Assembly: GCF_041821145.1 (NCBI RefSeq) | Contig: NZ_JBGUBC010000001.1 | Location: 248,001 to 312,000 of the forward strand | Reading direction: 5' to 3' | Source: Halopenitus sp041821145 | GTDB taxonomy: Archaea > Halobacteriota > Halobacteria > Halobacteriales > Haloferacaceae | DNA length: 64,000 nt | Shown: positions 26,387-34,516 of the stretch, in pieces | Numbering within the stretch: the first letter of the stretch is position 1 | How the letters are laid out: each line of letters starts with the position of its first letter | Program-made: the position numbers and the translations under genes | The notes under the pieces: generated by a model | Told to the model about the DNA's origin: nothing | The model's input: only the letters and a program-made list of their open reading frames with translations | Database searches by the model: none

Positions 26387-27889
26387 ATGGGAGTGATCGA
26401 GGACGTCTATACGGATCTCGACACCGACGTCGAACTCGAGGAGTTCGAGGCGGCAGTCGAGGACAAAGTCGAGCAGATGGGCGGGCTCGCGGACGAGGAG
26501 ACGGCCGCGATGCTCATCGCACACGAACTGCGTGACGAGGAGGCGGAGACGATTTCCGATATCGAACCGGGGATGGACGAGGTGAAGTTCCTCGGAAAGG
26601 TGACCTCGATCGGCGAGATAAGGACGTTCGATCGCGACGATACCGAGGAGGACGGCCGTGTCTGTAACGTCGAGGTCGCCGACGAATCCGGGTCAGTTCG
26701 CGTCGCGCTGTGGGATGAGATGGCGATCGCCGCCGAGGAGCAACTCGACGTCGGCGACGTGTTGCGAGTGATGGGCCGACCCAAGGAGGGATACAACGGG
26801 CTTGAAGTCAGCGCAAACAAGGTCGAGACGGACGAGGACGCCGAGGTTGACGTGCAGATCCTCGACACCTACCGCGTCGAGGATCTCGCGTTAGGGACCT
26901 CCGAAGTCACCCTCGTCGGCAAGGTGCTCGACGCCGACGCCGTTCGAACCTTCGACCGAGACGACGGCACGGAGGGCCGGGTGGCAAACCTCACGCTCGG
27001 CGACGAGACCGGACGCGTCCGTGTGACGCTTTGGGACGATCGCGCGGATCTGGCAACTGAGTTTGAGGCCGGCGAAGTCGTGGAGGTCGTCGACGGCTAC
27101 GTCCGCGAACGCGACGGGTCCCTCGAACTCCACGTCGGCTCACGCGGGTCGATCGAGCGCGTCGACGAGGACGTGGAGTACGTCCCGGAGACCACCGATA
27201 TCGCGGATCTGGAGATCGGACGAACCGTCGACATCGCGGGGGGTGTGATAGAGACCGATCCGATTCGAACCTTCGACCGCGACGACGGCTCGGAAGGGCA
27301 GGTTCGAAACGTCCGCATCAAAGACGAGACGGGCGAGATTCGTGTCGCACTGTGGGGCGAGAAGGCCGACATCGATATCGATCTGGCCGACGAGGTCGTG
27401 TTTACCGACGTGGAGATCCAGGAGGGGTGGCAGGACGACCTCGAGGCGTCGGCGAACTGGCGATCGACGATAAGCATCCTCGAGAGCGGCGGGTCCCCGT
27501 CGGCCTCGACGGATAGATCTGACACAGCAGGCCGCACCAGTACGGCGGATCGGACGCCGGACACGGGCAAAAGCGAGGGGCTCGGAGCGTTCGCCGACAA
27601 CGACGGTGAACCATCAGCGAGCGCGGGCGCGAGCGTGGAGACGACCGGGGACACGGAGGCGACCGAGTCGGGCAACGGTGCGACCGCAGCGACCGCTTCA
27701 CGAAACGCTGCGGCCGCAGAAAGCATCGAGTTCACCGGAACGGTCGTCCAGGCCGGAAATCCCGTCGTTCTCGACGACGGCCAACGAACCAAAAGCGTGG
27801 AGACCGACGCCGAGCTCCGTCTCGGCGAGGAGATAACCGTCAGGGGAACTGAACGGGACGGACGGATCGACGCTGACGAGGTGTTTTGA
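26387..27889 (+). CDS. rpa2: Replication protein A (single-stranded DNA-binding), Rpa2-type
   Basis: 500 aa. Three tandem OB folds, each with the same core RTFDRDD.....(N/V)....DE.G..RV.LW, at about residues 65-150, 172-262 and 280-360. A Ser/Thr/Gly/Ala-rich acidic linker follows (about 365-440), then a C-terminal small beta domain (IEFTGTVVQAGNPVVLDDGQ). It coats single-stranded DNA in replication and repair. The gene stands directly before the histone and deacetylase genes, the order I recall for Haloferax rpa2 (HVO_0519) and hstA. The Rpa2 assignment rests on that synteny and the lack of a zinc finger. Confidence 0.88.
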   Translation: MGVIEDVYTDLDTDVELEEFEAAVEDKVEQMGGLADEETAAMLIAHELRDEEAETISDIEPGMDEVKFLGKVTSIGEIRTFDRDDTEEDGRVCNVEVADESGSVRVALWDEMAIAAEEQLDVGDVLRVMGRPKEGYNGLEVSANKVETDEDAEVDVQILDTYRVEDLALGTSEVTLVGKVLDADAVRTFDRDDGTEGRVANLTLGDETGRVRVTLWDDRADLATEFEAGEVVEVVDGYVRERDGSLELHVGSRGSIERVDEDVEYVPETTDIADLEIGRTVDIAGGVIETDPIRTFDRDDGSEGQVRNVRIKDETGEIRVALWGEKADIDIDLADEVVFTDVEIQEGWQDDLEASANWRSTISILESGGSPSASTDRSDTAGRTSTADRTPDTGKSEGLGAFADNDGEPSASAGASVETTGDTEATESGNGATAATASRNAAAAESIEFTGTVVQAGNPVVLDDGQRTKSVETDAELRLGEEITVRGTERDGRIDADEVF

Positions 27890-27983
27890 GGTCGATCGCG
27901 GAGGCACCGAACGGACACTAGAGGTGCGCCTATATCGCTCCTCGCGGTCTGAGACGGCGCCTATCGAGAGCTAACGGAAAGCG

Positions 27984-27988
27984 TTATA
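27984..27988 (+). promoter_or_regulatory. TATA element of the histone gene
   Basis: GTTATAC with TTATA 25-29 nt before the ATG at 28013, leaderless spacing. It gives the histone-deacetylase pair a promoter separate from rpa2. Confidence 0.5.
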
Positions 27989-28012
27989 CCACGAACGACC
28001 CCGAGTGTGTGT

Positions 28013-28444
28013 ATGAGTGTCGAGTTGCCGTTCGCCCCAATCGACCAGATCATCCGGCGGAACGCCGGCGACCTCAGGGTGAGCGCCGACGCGGCCGAGG
28101 CGCTTGCGCGCCGGGTCCAAGAACACGGCGCGTCGCTGGCCGAAACCGCGGCCGAGCGTGCGACGACGGACGGGAGAAAAACGTTGATGGCGTCGGATTT
28201 CGGCGTCGAACAGGTCATCAATCGCGAGGACCTCATCCTGCCCGTCGCGCCGGTCGACCGGATCGCACGGCTTGAGATCGACGACGGCTACCGGGTCGGA
28301 ATGGACGCCCGGATCGCGCTCGCGGACGTCCTCGAGGACTACGCGGACAACGTCGCGAGCGCGGCAGCGACGCTCGCCCGTCACGCCGACCGGCGGACGA
28401 TTCAGGCGGAAGACATCGAGACGTACTTCGCCCTCTTCGAGTGA
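28013..28444 (+). CDS. hstA: Archaeal histone, fused doublet
   Basis: 143 aa. Two histone folds in one chain: the first from LPFAPIDQIIRRNAGDLRVS to TLMASDFGVEQ (about 3-68), the second from LPVAPVDRIARLEIDDGYRVG to IQAEDIETYF (about 75-141). Each would form half of a histone dimer, so one chain makes an intramolecular dimer that wraps DNA. The protein is acidic and has only one lysine (in GRKTLM) and many arginines. Start at ATG 28013 by TATA spacing. One nt separates it from the deacetylase gene. Confidence 0.94.
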   Translation: MSVELPFAPIDQIIRRNAGDLRVSADAAEALARRVQEHGASLAETAAERATTDGRKTLMASDFGVEQVINREDLILPVAPVDRIARLEIDDGYRVGMDARIALADVLEDYADNVASAAATLARHADRRTIQAEDIETYFALFE

Positions 28445-28445
28445 C

Positions 28446-29450
<1,005 letters not shown>

Positions 29451-29503
29451 GATAGAGGCGAGAGCACGTCGTTCTGCTGGGACCGATCCCGTGTAGGCGG
29501 AAG

Positions 29504-29587
29504 TCACGGGCGCGAATCAGAGGGTCGCGGGCGCGGATCAAAGAGTCATGGGTCCGGGTCAAAGAGTCACGGGCGCGGATCAAAATA
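29504..29587. repeat. 21-bp tandem repeat, four copies, over the cca 3' end
   Basis: Copies start at 29504, 29525, 29546 and 29567. The last encodes the Cca C-terminus (YFDPRP, stop). On the minus strand the further copies read LFDPDP-stop, LFDPRPR and PSDSRP-stop, that is, an in-frame tandem duplication of the gene's end including its stop codon. Confidence 0.85.
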
Positions 29588-30958
29588 CGAGCGGAGGTCA
29601 TCGCCGAACCCGTCAGCGAGGGTCGCCGTTTCCGTTCCGACGAGAATCTCCCGATCCTCGAGTGCGTCCGCAACGTGGGTTCCGAGTCCGACGTCGAAGA
29701 GTGCGTCACTCGCCAGAAACTCCGCGGCGCTCGTGACCTCGCGTTCACGTTCGAGGACGTATCGGCTGCCCTCGAGAAACGGACCGTACGGTGGACGCTC
29801 CTCGTCGGCGTATGCGGCATAAAACCCCTCGGCGTGTTCGCGAACCGCGACCGGAGGACCCCGATGTCGGGCGATCACGGGGAGCGTCTCGACGAGCAAC
29901 TCCACGAACAGCACCGCCCGAGTCGGCCCGGATCCCGATTCCGTCTCGATCATCGCCGTCGATCGAAGGACCGGAAATCCGCGATCATCGAGTGCGCGAA
30001 CGATCCCAGTGCGCGACTTACGCAACTGGGGCCATAGCTGGTCGGCGACGAGTGAGGGTGCATCGAAGACGACCGCCACGGGAGTGGTCCCCCGGCGTCG
30101 GAGGTGTTCGCGGACCGCGTCCGCATCAAGCGGGTCACGGTCGGGCGGGAAAAAGACCTCCAGACGAGGCGTCTCGAGGAGGTCGCGCGCATAGTGTTGG
30201 AATCGCGCGAGGTTTTCACCGGAGCAGACGGCGGCGACGTTCCGCTCCGGATCGGTCGGGTCGATCACGACGAGAGGATCCTCGAAGGTGGCCTCGGCGT
30301 GTGACTCCGGATCGATCGTGACGGGGGGACGCCAGTCGGCTGCGGCCCTCACGAGCGGTTCGAAGCCGCCGAACTCGACGACGAGCAGTTCGGTGAGATA
30401 TCCCGAGAAGCCGCGGGTCTTGAGATCGCTTCCGTAGGCGCCGATCCCCTTGAGAAACCGCTTGGCGAGCAGGACCGCATCGGTCAACTCGGGAGTGAGC
30501 CGCTCCGAGAGGTAGGCATCGTGGAACGGGGTTCGATCGACCGCGGATCGGATCGCGGTCGCGTCCTCGACGGCGTAACACGGGACCAGATCGACTTCAA
30601 AGCCGTCGACGGTTCCCTTGACATAGGGGTGTTCGGCGTACTCCTCGTGGCCCTCCGGCAGCACTGCGTGGCCGACGGCCAGCCCGTACCGTTCGAGGTC
30701 CGCCCGCGGGAGATCCGGTGGAAATCGGACGAAAAGATCGATGTCCCGGTCGCCGGCAAGCCAGGTACCGCGGGCGGTCGAACCGACACGGACGACATCG
30801 ACATCAGATTGGATCTCCGGATCCACGGACAACTCCTCGAGGGCCTCGTGGACTCGATCAACGAGCCGGTCGGAGATCTCCTGCAGCCGCGCGCGCTCCT
30901 CGGGGTCCGGTTTGACGCGGTCGAGAACCTCCTTGCGGACCGCATCGAGATCGCTCAT
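29567..30958 (-). CDS. cca: CCA-adding tRNA nucleotidyltransferase, archaeal class I
   Basis: 463 aa. It adds or repairs the 3' CCA of tRNAs, needed here because neither tRNA gene in the window encodes CCA. The catalytic GSTARGTWLAGDRDIDLFV segment (59-77) carries the two Asp residues, and VDLVPCYAV the third. The middle and C-terminal RNA-binding domains are full length. The last seven codons are part of a 21-bp tandem array that continues past the stop. It is divergent from the tRNA genes. Confidence 0.95.
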   Translation of the reverse strand: MSDLDAVRKEVLDRVKPDPEERARLQEISDRLVDRVHEALEELSVDPEIQSDVDVVRVGSTARGTWLAGDRDIDLFVRFPPDLPRADLERYGLAVGHAVLPEGHEEYAEHPYVKGTVDGFEVDLVPCYAVEDATAIRSAVDRTPFHDAYLSERLTPELTDAVLLAKRFLKGIGAYGSDLKTRGFSGYLTELLVVEFGGFEPLVRAAADWRPPVTIDPESHAEATFEDPLVVIDPTDPERNVAAVCSGENLARFQHYARDLLETPRLEVFFPPDRDPLDADAVREHLRRRGTTPVAVVFDAPSLVADQLWPQLRKSRTGIVRALDDRGFPVLRSTAMIETESGSGPTRAVLFVELLVETLPVIARHRGPPVAVREHAEGFYAAYADEERPPYGPFLEGSRYVLEREREVTSAAEFLASDALFDVGLGTHVADALEDREILVGTETATLADGFGDDLRSYFDPRP

Positions 30959-31145
30959 GGAGATGAGTTCAACCGGTCAACCCGAAAGGATGTCGGTCGG
31001 CACCGGCGGCGATCACCTGTGACGAGCCCCCCGATCCGTCGTCGATCGCGACGACGTCGGCCGGCCGCGCCGTGCGAACCGATATCGGCGCCGTCGGGCG
31101 AAAACGAAAGCCCTATCAAAAGCAGCCGAATACCATAGAGTGCAC

Positions 31146-31248
31146 GCCGAAGTAGCTCAGTTGGTAGAGCGCCTCGCTGTTAGGACGATCGGCTCACCCG
31201 TTCGTCGCAGATACGAGGCGGTCCCAGGTTCGAGTCCTGGCTTCGGCG
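31146..31248 (+). tRNA. tRNA-Asn (GTT) with a 30-nt intron
   Basis: Acceptor GCCGAAG/CTTCGGC with discriminator G, D-stem GCTC/GAGC, anticodon stem CCTCG (31172-31176) with CGAGG (31214-31218), anticodon GTT at 31179-31181, T-stem CCAGG/CCTGG with a TTCGAGT loop. CCA is not encoded. The anticodon loop is interrupted after position 37 by 31183-31212, which folds with the exons into a bulge-helix-bulge. Without the intron the tRNA is 73 nt. Confidence 0.93.
31183..31212 (+). other. BHB intron in tRNA-Asn
   Basis: Canonical 37/38 position. Exon nts 31177-31180 (CTGT) pair with 31207-31210 (GCAG, one G-U), giving a 4-bp central helix. The 3-nt bulges are TA|G (31181-31183) and AT|A (31211-31213), each cut after its second nt. 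The inner helix pairs 31184-31188 (GACGA) with 31202-31206 (TCGTC). Confidence 0.88.
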
Positions 31249-31358
31249 CCTTCTTCGGTTCCGACTCGACCGAGAAGCGACTGCCCTCGGATCGCACCAG
31301 TCCAGGAATCGACCGAACCCGATACGCTAAAGGGTCGCGCCGCGATATCCCCTCGTAC

Positions 31359-31434
31359 GGGCCCTTAGCTTAGTCCGGCTTAAAGCGACTCGCTCATAAC
31401 GAGTTGAGCGCTGGTTCAAATCCGGCAGGGCCCA
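31359..31434 (+). tRNA. tRNA with CAT anticodon, probably tRNA-Ile2
   Basis: Acceptor GGGCCCT/AGGGCCC with discriminator A, D-stem GCTT/AAGC, anticodon stem ACTCG/CGAGT with loop CTCATAA, T-stem GCTGG/CCGGC. No intron and no CCA. The lack of an intron and the GGGCCC acceptor favour the isoleucine tRNA read with agmatidine over elongator Met, which usually carries an intron in haloarchaea; the initiator is excluded by the anticodon stem. Its 3' end is repeated 112 bp downstream. Confidence 0.8.
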
Positions 31435-31437
31435 TTT
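31413..31437 (+). repeat. Direct repeat (att-like), copy 1, in the tRNA 3' end
   Basis: 25 bp from GGTTCAAATCC to GGGCCCATTT, covering the T-loop through the 3' terminus of the CAT tRNA. It is identical to 31525-31549. Confidence 0.85.
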
Positions 31438-31524
31438 CCTACGGCGAGCAATGTCGCGAGCCGGAGATACGGAAACGGATTTGAAGCGGAGAGTGAAGCG
31501 AGCGGTTGCGAGTGGAACGAACGA

Positions 31525-31549
31525 GGTTCAAATCCGGCAGGGCCCATTT
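31525..31549 (+). repeat. Direct repeat (att-like), copy 2
   Basis: Perfect 25-bp copy of the tRNA 3' end. The 87 bp between the copies (31438-31524) hold no gene and are unusually purine-rich near the second copy (GAGAGTGAAGCGAGCGG). Confidence 0.85.
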
Positions 31550-31612
31550 TTCGCGGGGTCACGATTCTATCCGACACCGAACAGTTCGTTCCGGTGGGTT
31601 CGACGGGCGACC

Positions 31613-31618
31613 TTATAA
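31613..31618 (+). promoter_or_regulatory. TATA element of the MBL hydrolase gene
   Basis: CCTTATAAGG, itself palindromic, 25-30 nt before the ATG at 31643. Confidence 0.5.
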
Positions 31619-31642
31619 GGAGATGCTCCACGAACAGCTGGC

Positions 31643-32266
31643 ATGGATCCGATCAGCGTCACGGCCGATGCCGAGGAGTTCACTTGCAACGCATATCTGG
31701 TCCCCGGAGAGGTGCCGACGCTCGTGGACGTCGGGACGATGCCGGGCGTCGAGGACGTCATCGCCGAACACGTCGAGACGATCGACCGCGTGGTATTGAC
31801 CCACCAGCACGCGGACCACGTGGGCGAACTCGAAGCGGTGTTCGACGCGTTCGACCCCGAGCTGTACGCCTACGGCGACCACCCACGTCGGGACGTGGAA
31901 CTGACGGACGGATCGACGATTCGGATCGGTGATGAGAGATGCGAGGTCGTCTACACGCCGGGACACGCCGCCGATCACGTCTCGTTCGTCGGCGAGGGGA
32001 GACTCTACAGCGGCGACGTCGTCGTCTACAACGATGGTGCCTTCGAGAACGGGTCGTTCGGACGAACGGACATGGCGGGACAATCACGCGAGCGACTCAT
32101 TGCCAGTCTCGAGAAACTTCTCGATCGACTCCCGGAGACCGTCTCGGCGATGTACGCGGGCCACGGGGACGTCTATCGGTCAGCGGCGGGCGAGGATACC
32201 GTCCGGGAGGTCGTCGCGCGCGCGCTCGAACGAGCGCGACGAGGCGAACCCAAATACCCGGAGTAA
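31643..32266 (+). CDS. Metallo-beta-lactamase fold hydrolase
   Basis: 207 aa. The metal site THQHADH (53-59) is followed by VYTPGHAADHV, LYSGDVVVYN and MYAGHGDVY, the full set of His/Asp ligands of a glyoxalase-II-like MBL enzyme. No extra domain is seen, so it may act on a thioester or phosphodiester; the substrate is unknown. It is the first gene after the tRNA repeat and has its own leaderless promoter. Confidence 0.88.
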   Translation: MDPISVTADAEEFTCNAYLVPGEVPTLVDVGTMPGVEDVIAEHVETIDRVVLTHQHADHVGELEAVFDAFDPELYAYGDHPRRDVELTDGSTIRIGDERCEVVYTPGHAADHVSFVGEGRLYSGDVVVYNDGAFENGSFGRTDMAGQSRERLIASLEKLLDRLPETVSAMYAGHGDVYRSAAGEDTVREVVARALERARRGEPKYPE

Positions 32267-32426
32267 AGAGCGCGACGGAATCAGCAGCCACGCTCACGAG
32301 AATGGGATGTCGGTGAGAACCCGGACGCACCGATTCCGGATGTCGCAGATCTCGACGGGGCCGCGGATCGGGATCGAGCGAGCGTCGAGCTGTGAAAGCT
32401 GTCGTGTTCGCGCGCGCTTGAGGCGA

Positions 32427-32576
32427 TTACGCCGCTCGACGTTCCTTCGCCTTCGGGCGAAGATTCTTGTACCCGCACTTGCGGCACTCATCGGCACGCT
32501 TGGGGTTGCGAGCGTTACAGCGCATACACACGAGCTTCTCGAGGGTTCGGTTCTCGGCAGCGTCGAATTTGGCCAT
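32427..32576 (-). CDS. rpl40e: 50S ribosomal protein L40e
   Basis: 49 aa, the normal archaeal size. MAKFDAAENRTLEKLV is followed by the zinc ribbon CMRCNARNPKRADECRKCG and a basic tail NLRPKAKERRAA. The four cysteines bind zinc on the large subunit surface. It is too short for many ORF calls but unmistakable. It lies between the MBL and thioredoxin genes on the minus strand. The 160 nt after it (32267-32426) hold nothing recognised. Confidence 0.95.
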   Translation of the reverse strand: MAKFDAAENRTLEKLVCMRCNARNPKRADECRKCGYKNLRPKAKERRAA

Positions 32577-32626
32577 ACCCACAGGAGACACGGCGTGCTG
32601 TAAAAGCTTGCGAGACGAGGGCGCGT

Positions 32627-32896
32627 TCAGGCGCCGGCCTGCTCGATGGCGGCCTCCAAGTCATCCTTTTGGGTGACGCCGACGAATCGATCGACGACGC
32701 CCTCATCGGACTCGACTATCAGCGTGGGCAGGGACCGTACCTGATACTGATTGGCGACGTCCTGTTTCTCGTCGACGTCTATCCGCTGCAGTTCGAAGGC
32801 ATCCCCCAATTCCTCCTTCAGTTCGTCGAGAATCGGGTCCTGGGTCTTACACGGGCCACACCAGTCGGCGTGGAAATCAAGGAGTCGAACGGTCAT
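32627..32896 (-). CDS. Thioredoxin-fold protein
   Basis: 89 aa. The active-site WCGPC (12-16) follows a single strand (TVRLLDFHAD), and cis-Pro SLPTLIV comes later. It is shorter than E. coli thioredoxin because it lacks the N-terminal strand and helix, like other compact archaeal thioredoxins. It would reduce disulfides in the cytoplasm. ATG 32896 was chosen because the longer frame adds low-quality sequence. It may be co-transcribed with rpl40e, 50 nt downstream. Confidence 0.9.
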   Translation of the reverse strand: MTVRLLDFHADWCGPCKTQDPILDELKEELGDAFELQRIDVDEKQDVANQYQVRSLPTLIVESDEGVVDRFVGVTQKDDLEAAIEQAGA

Positions 32897-33257
32897 TACT
32901 CTACTGTGGATTGTCGCGGCGTGCGCATAAGAGTTACCGACGCGGACGATGTCGCCACACGATCGGCGCCGTGATTGATCCACACCGATCCACATCGATC
33001 CGGACCGTCCCCGATCCACGAAGGAGTATCGTCGAAGCGTGAAACAACCGACTCGTCCAAGCAGAGTGGTTCGAGGCGGCGGAGGCGTCTCCTGAGCAGG
33101 GACGCTCGGATGTCTCCCGACGGATCCCGGCGGGGTCGACCCGCGTTGTCCGTATCGATGCTTTCCAGTCGATCCCGAGATGGATTCCTTTCAGCCAAAC
33201 CCTGGATCGATGCCTTTCAGCCGAAACGTTTACGCGAGTGGGACGGCGAGTTCAATT
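32897..33257. other. 361-nt gene-free stretch with two tandem repeats
   Basis: No gene is supported. It holds three 10-bp units GATCCACACC, GATCCACATC and GATCCGGACC (32977-33006), and three degenerate 26-bp units (33156-33181, 33182-33207, 33208-33233) sharing CTTTCAGCC-like cores. The last leads into the secG TATA element (TTTA, 33229-33232). Confidence 0.55.
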
Positions 33258-33419
33258 ATGAGCAGCGGACAAAACTCCGGCGGGTTGATGTCCAGCGCGG
33301 GACTCGTTCGGTATTTCGACTCCGAGGACAGAAACGCGATCTCGATCGATCCGAAGACGGTCATCGCGTTCGCGGTTCTTTTCGGCGTCTTCGTGCAGAT
33401 CATCTCGCTTACGGTCTGA
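33258..33419 (+). CDS. secG: Protein translocase subunit Sec61-beta (SecG)
   Basis: 53 aa. The short polar N-terminus SSGQNSGGLMSSAGLVRYFD with the archaeal AGL(V/I)RYF(D/E) pattern is followed by one TM helix (PKTVIAFAVLFGVFVQIISL). It is the small, non-essential beta subunit of the Sec translocon. The start is fixed by a TATA element 26-29 nt upstream. Confidence 0.93.
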   Translation: MSSGQNSGGLMSSAGLVRYFDSEDRNAISIDPKTVIAFAVLFGVFVQIISLTV

Positions 33420-33519
33420 GGCGGCCGAAGCGTTCACGGGACTGCTGACCGATCGACGACGGCTCCGAACCGCCGTGTGGAACGCGCACTTTTTCCCGAC
33501 TGCACCCCCAGCTACTGGC

Positions 33520-34113
33520 ATGAAGGCAGGCGTTATCGCCGTCCAAGGGGACGTCTCCGAACACGCCGACGCGATCCGGCGTGCAGGGGACCGACGCGAC
33601 GAGTCGACGACAGTCGTGGAGATCCGCAAATCGGGGATCGTTCCGGAGTGTGACGTGGTATTGGTTCCCGGCGGCGAATCGACGACGATCTCGAAACATC
33701 TTCATCGGGAAGGAATCGCCGAGGAGATACGTGCACACGTCGCTGCCGAGAAACCCGTCCTCGCGACGTGTGCGGGGCTGATCGTGCTCTCTCGGGACGC
33801 CAAGGACGATCGGGTCGATCCGCTCGGAGTGATCGACGTCACGGTCGACAGAAACGCGTTCGGGCGACAGCGCGACTCCTTCGAGGCGGCGATCGACGTC
33901 GAGGGGCTTGACGAGCCGTTCCACGCGGTGTTCATCCGGGCGCCGGCTATCGACGACGTCGGCAAGGGGGTCGAGGTGCTCGCCAGGTGGGATGACCGTC
34001 CCGTCTGCGTCCGCGACGGACCGGTCGTGGGAAGCTCCTTCCACCCCGAACTCACTGACGATCCGCGGATCCACGATCTCGCGTTTGCTCCCGAACGGGA
34101 GGTCGAGGCGTGA
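33520..34113 (+). CDS. pdxT: Pyridoxal 5'-phosphate synthase glutaminase subunit
   Basis: 197 aa. It supplies ammonia to PdxS in PLP synthesis. Class I glutaminase residues are present: nucleophile Cys in LATCAGLIVL and the His-Glu pair in SSFHPELTDD. The oxyanion region VPGGESTTISKHL and the N-terminal GVIAVQGDVSEHADAI are typical. PdxS is not in the window. The stop overlaps the start of hisE. Confidence 0.95.
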   Translation: MKAGVIAVQGDVSEHADAIRRAGDRRDESTTVVEIRKSGIVPECDVVLVPGGESTTISKHLHREGIAEEIRAHVAAEKPVLATCAGLIVLSRDAKDDRVDPLGVIDVTVDRNAFGRQRDSFEAAIDVEGLDEPFHAVFIRAPAIDDVGKGVEVLARWDDRPVCVRDGPVVGSSFHPELTDDPRIHDLAFAPEREVEA

Positions 34114-34439
34114 TGACCGACGAAACTTCGGGGGACCGGGAGAGCGCCGACGGACCGACCGTCCTCGACGATCTCTTTTCGACGATCGAGGAGCGGAAAC
34201 GGGAGCTTCCGGCGGATTCGTATACGGCATCGCTTTTTACTCACGAGAAGGGCGAAAACGCCGTGCTGGAGAAGATCGGCGAGGAAACGACGGAGACGAT
34301 CCTCGCGGCGAAAGATGACGACGACGACGAACTGCTGTATGAAAGCGGCGACCTCCTCTATCACCTGCTCGTGCTGTTAGCGATGAAGGACCTCGATATC
34401 GACGACCTGCGCGAGGAACTCGAATCGCGGTTCGGCTAG
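34113..34439 (+). CDS. hisE: Phosphoribosyl-ATP pyrophosphohydrolase
   Basis: 108 aa. Second step of histidine synthesis, PR-ATP to PR-AMP. An all-alpha NTP-PPase (MazG-like) fold with SYTASLFTHEKGENAVLEKI, EETTETILAAKD and ESGDLLYHLLVLL, which carry the Glu/Asp magnesium ligands. An N-terminal 20-residue acidic extension precedes it. The ATG at 34113 overlaps the pdxT stop; GTG 34110 is the alternative. Confidence 0.94.
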   Translation: MTDETSGDRESADGPTVLDDLFSTIEERKRELPADSYTASLFTHEKGENAVLEKIGEETTETILAAKDDDDDELLYESGDLLYHLLVLLAMKDLDIDDLREELESRFG

Positions 34440-34483
34440 GCGATCGAGGTAGTCATCGACCGCGATCAACCCCTGGGTCAAAG

Positions 34484-34491
34484 CATACTTA
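34484..34491 (+). promoter_or_regulatory. TATA element of prf1
   Basis: CATACTTA, 26-33 nt before the ATG at 34517. Confidence 0.4.
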
Positions 34492-34516
34492 CCGCCAGCG
34501 CGGCGAGTATACCGTA

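Noticed and set aside
31525..31549. Second tRNA gene
   Set aside because: Only the T-loop and 3' acceptor strand are present; no D-arm or anticodon stem precedes it, so it is a repeat of the 3' end.
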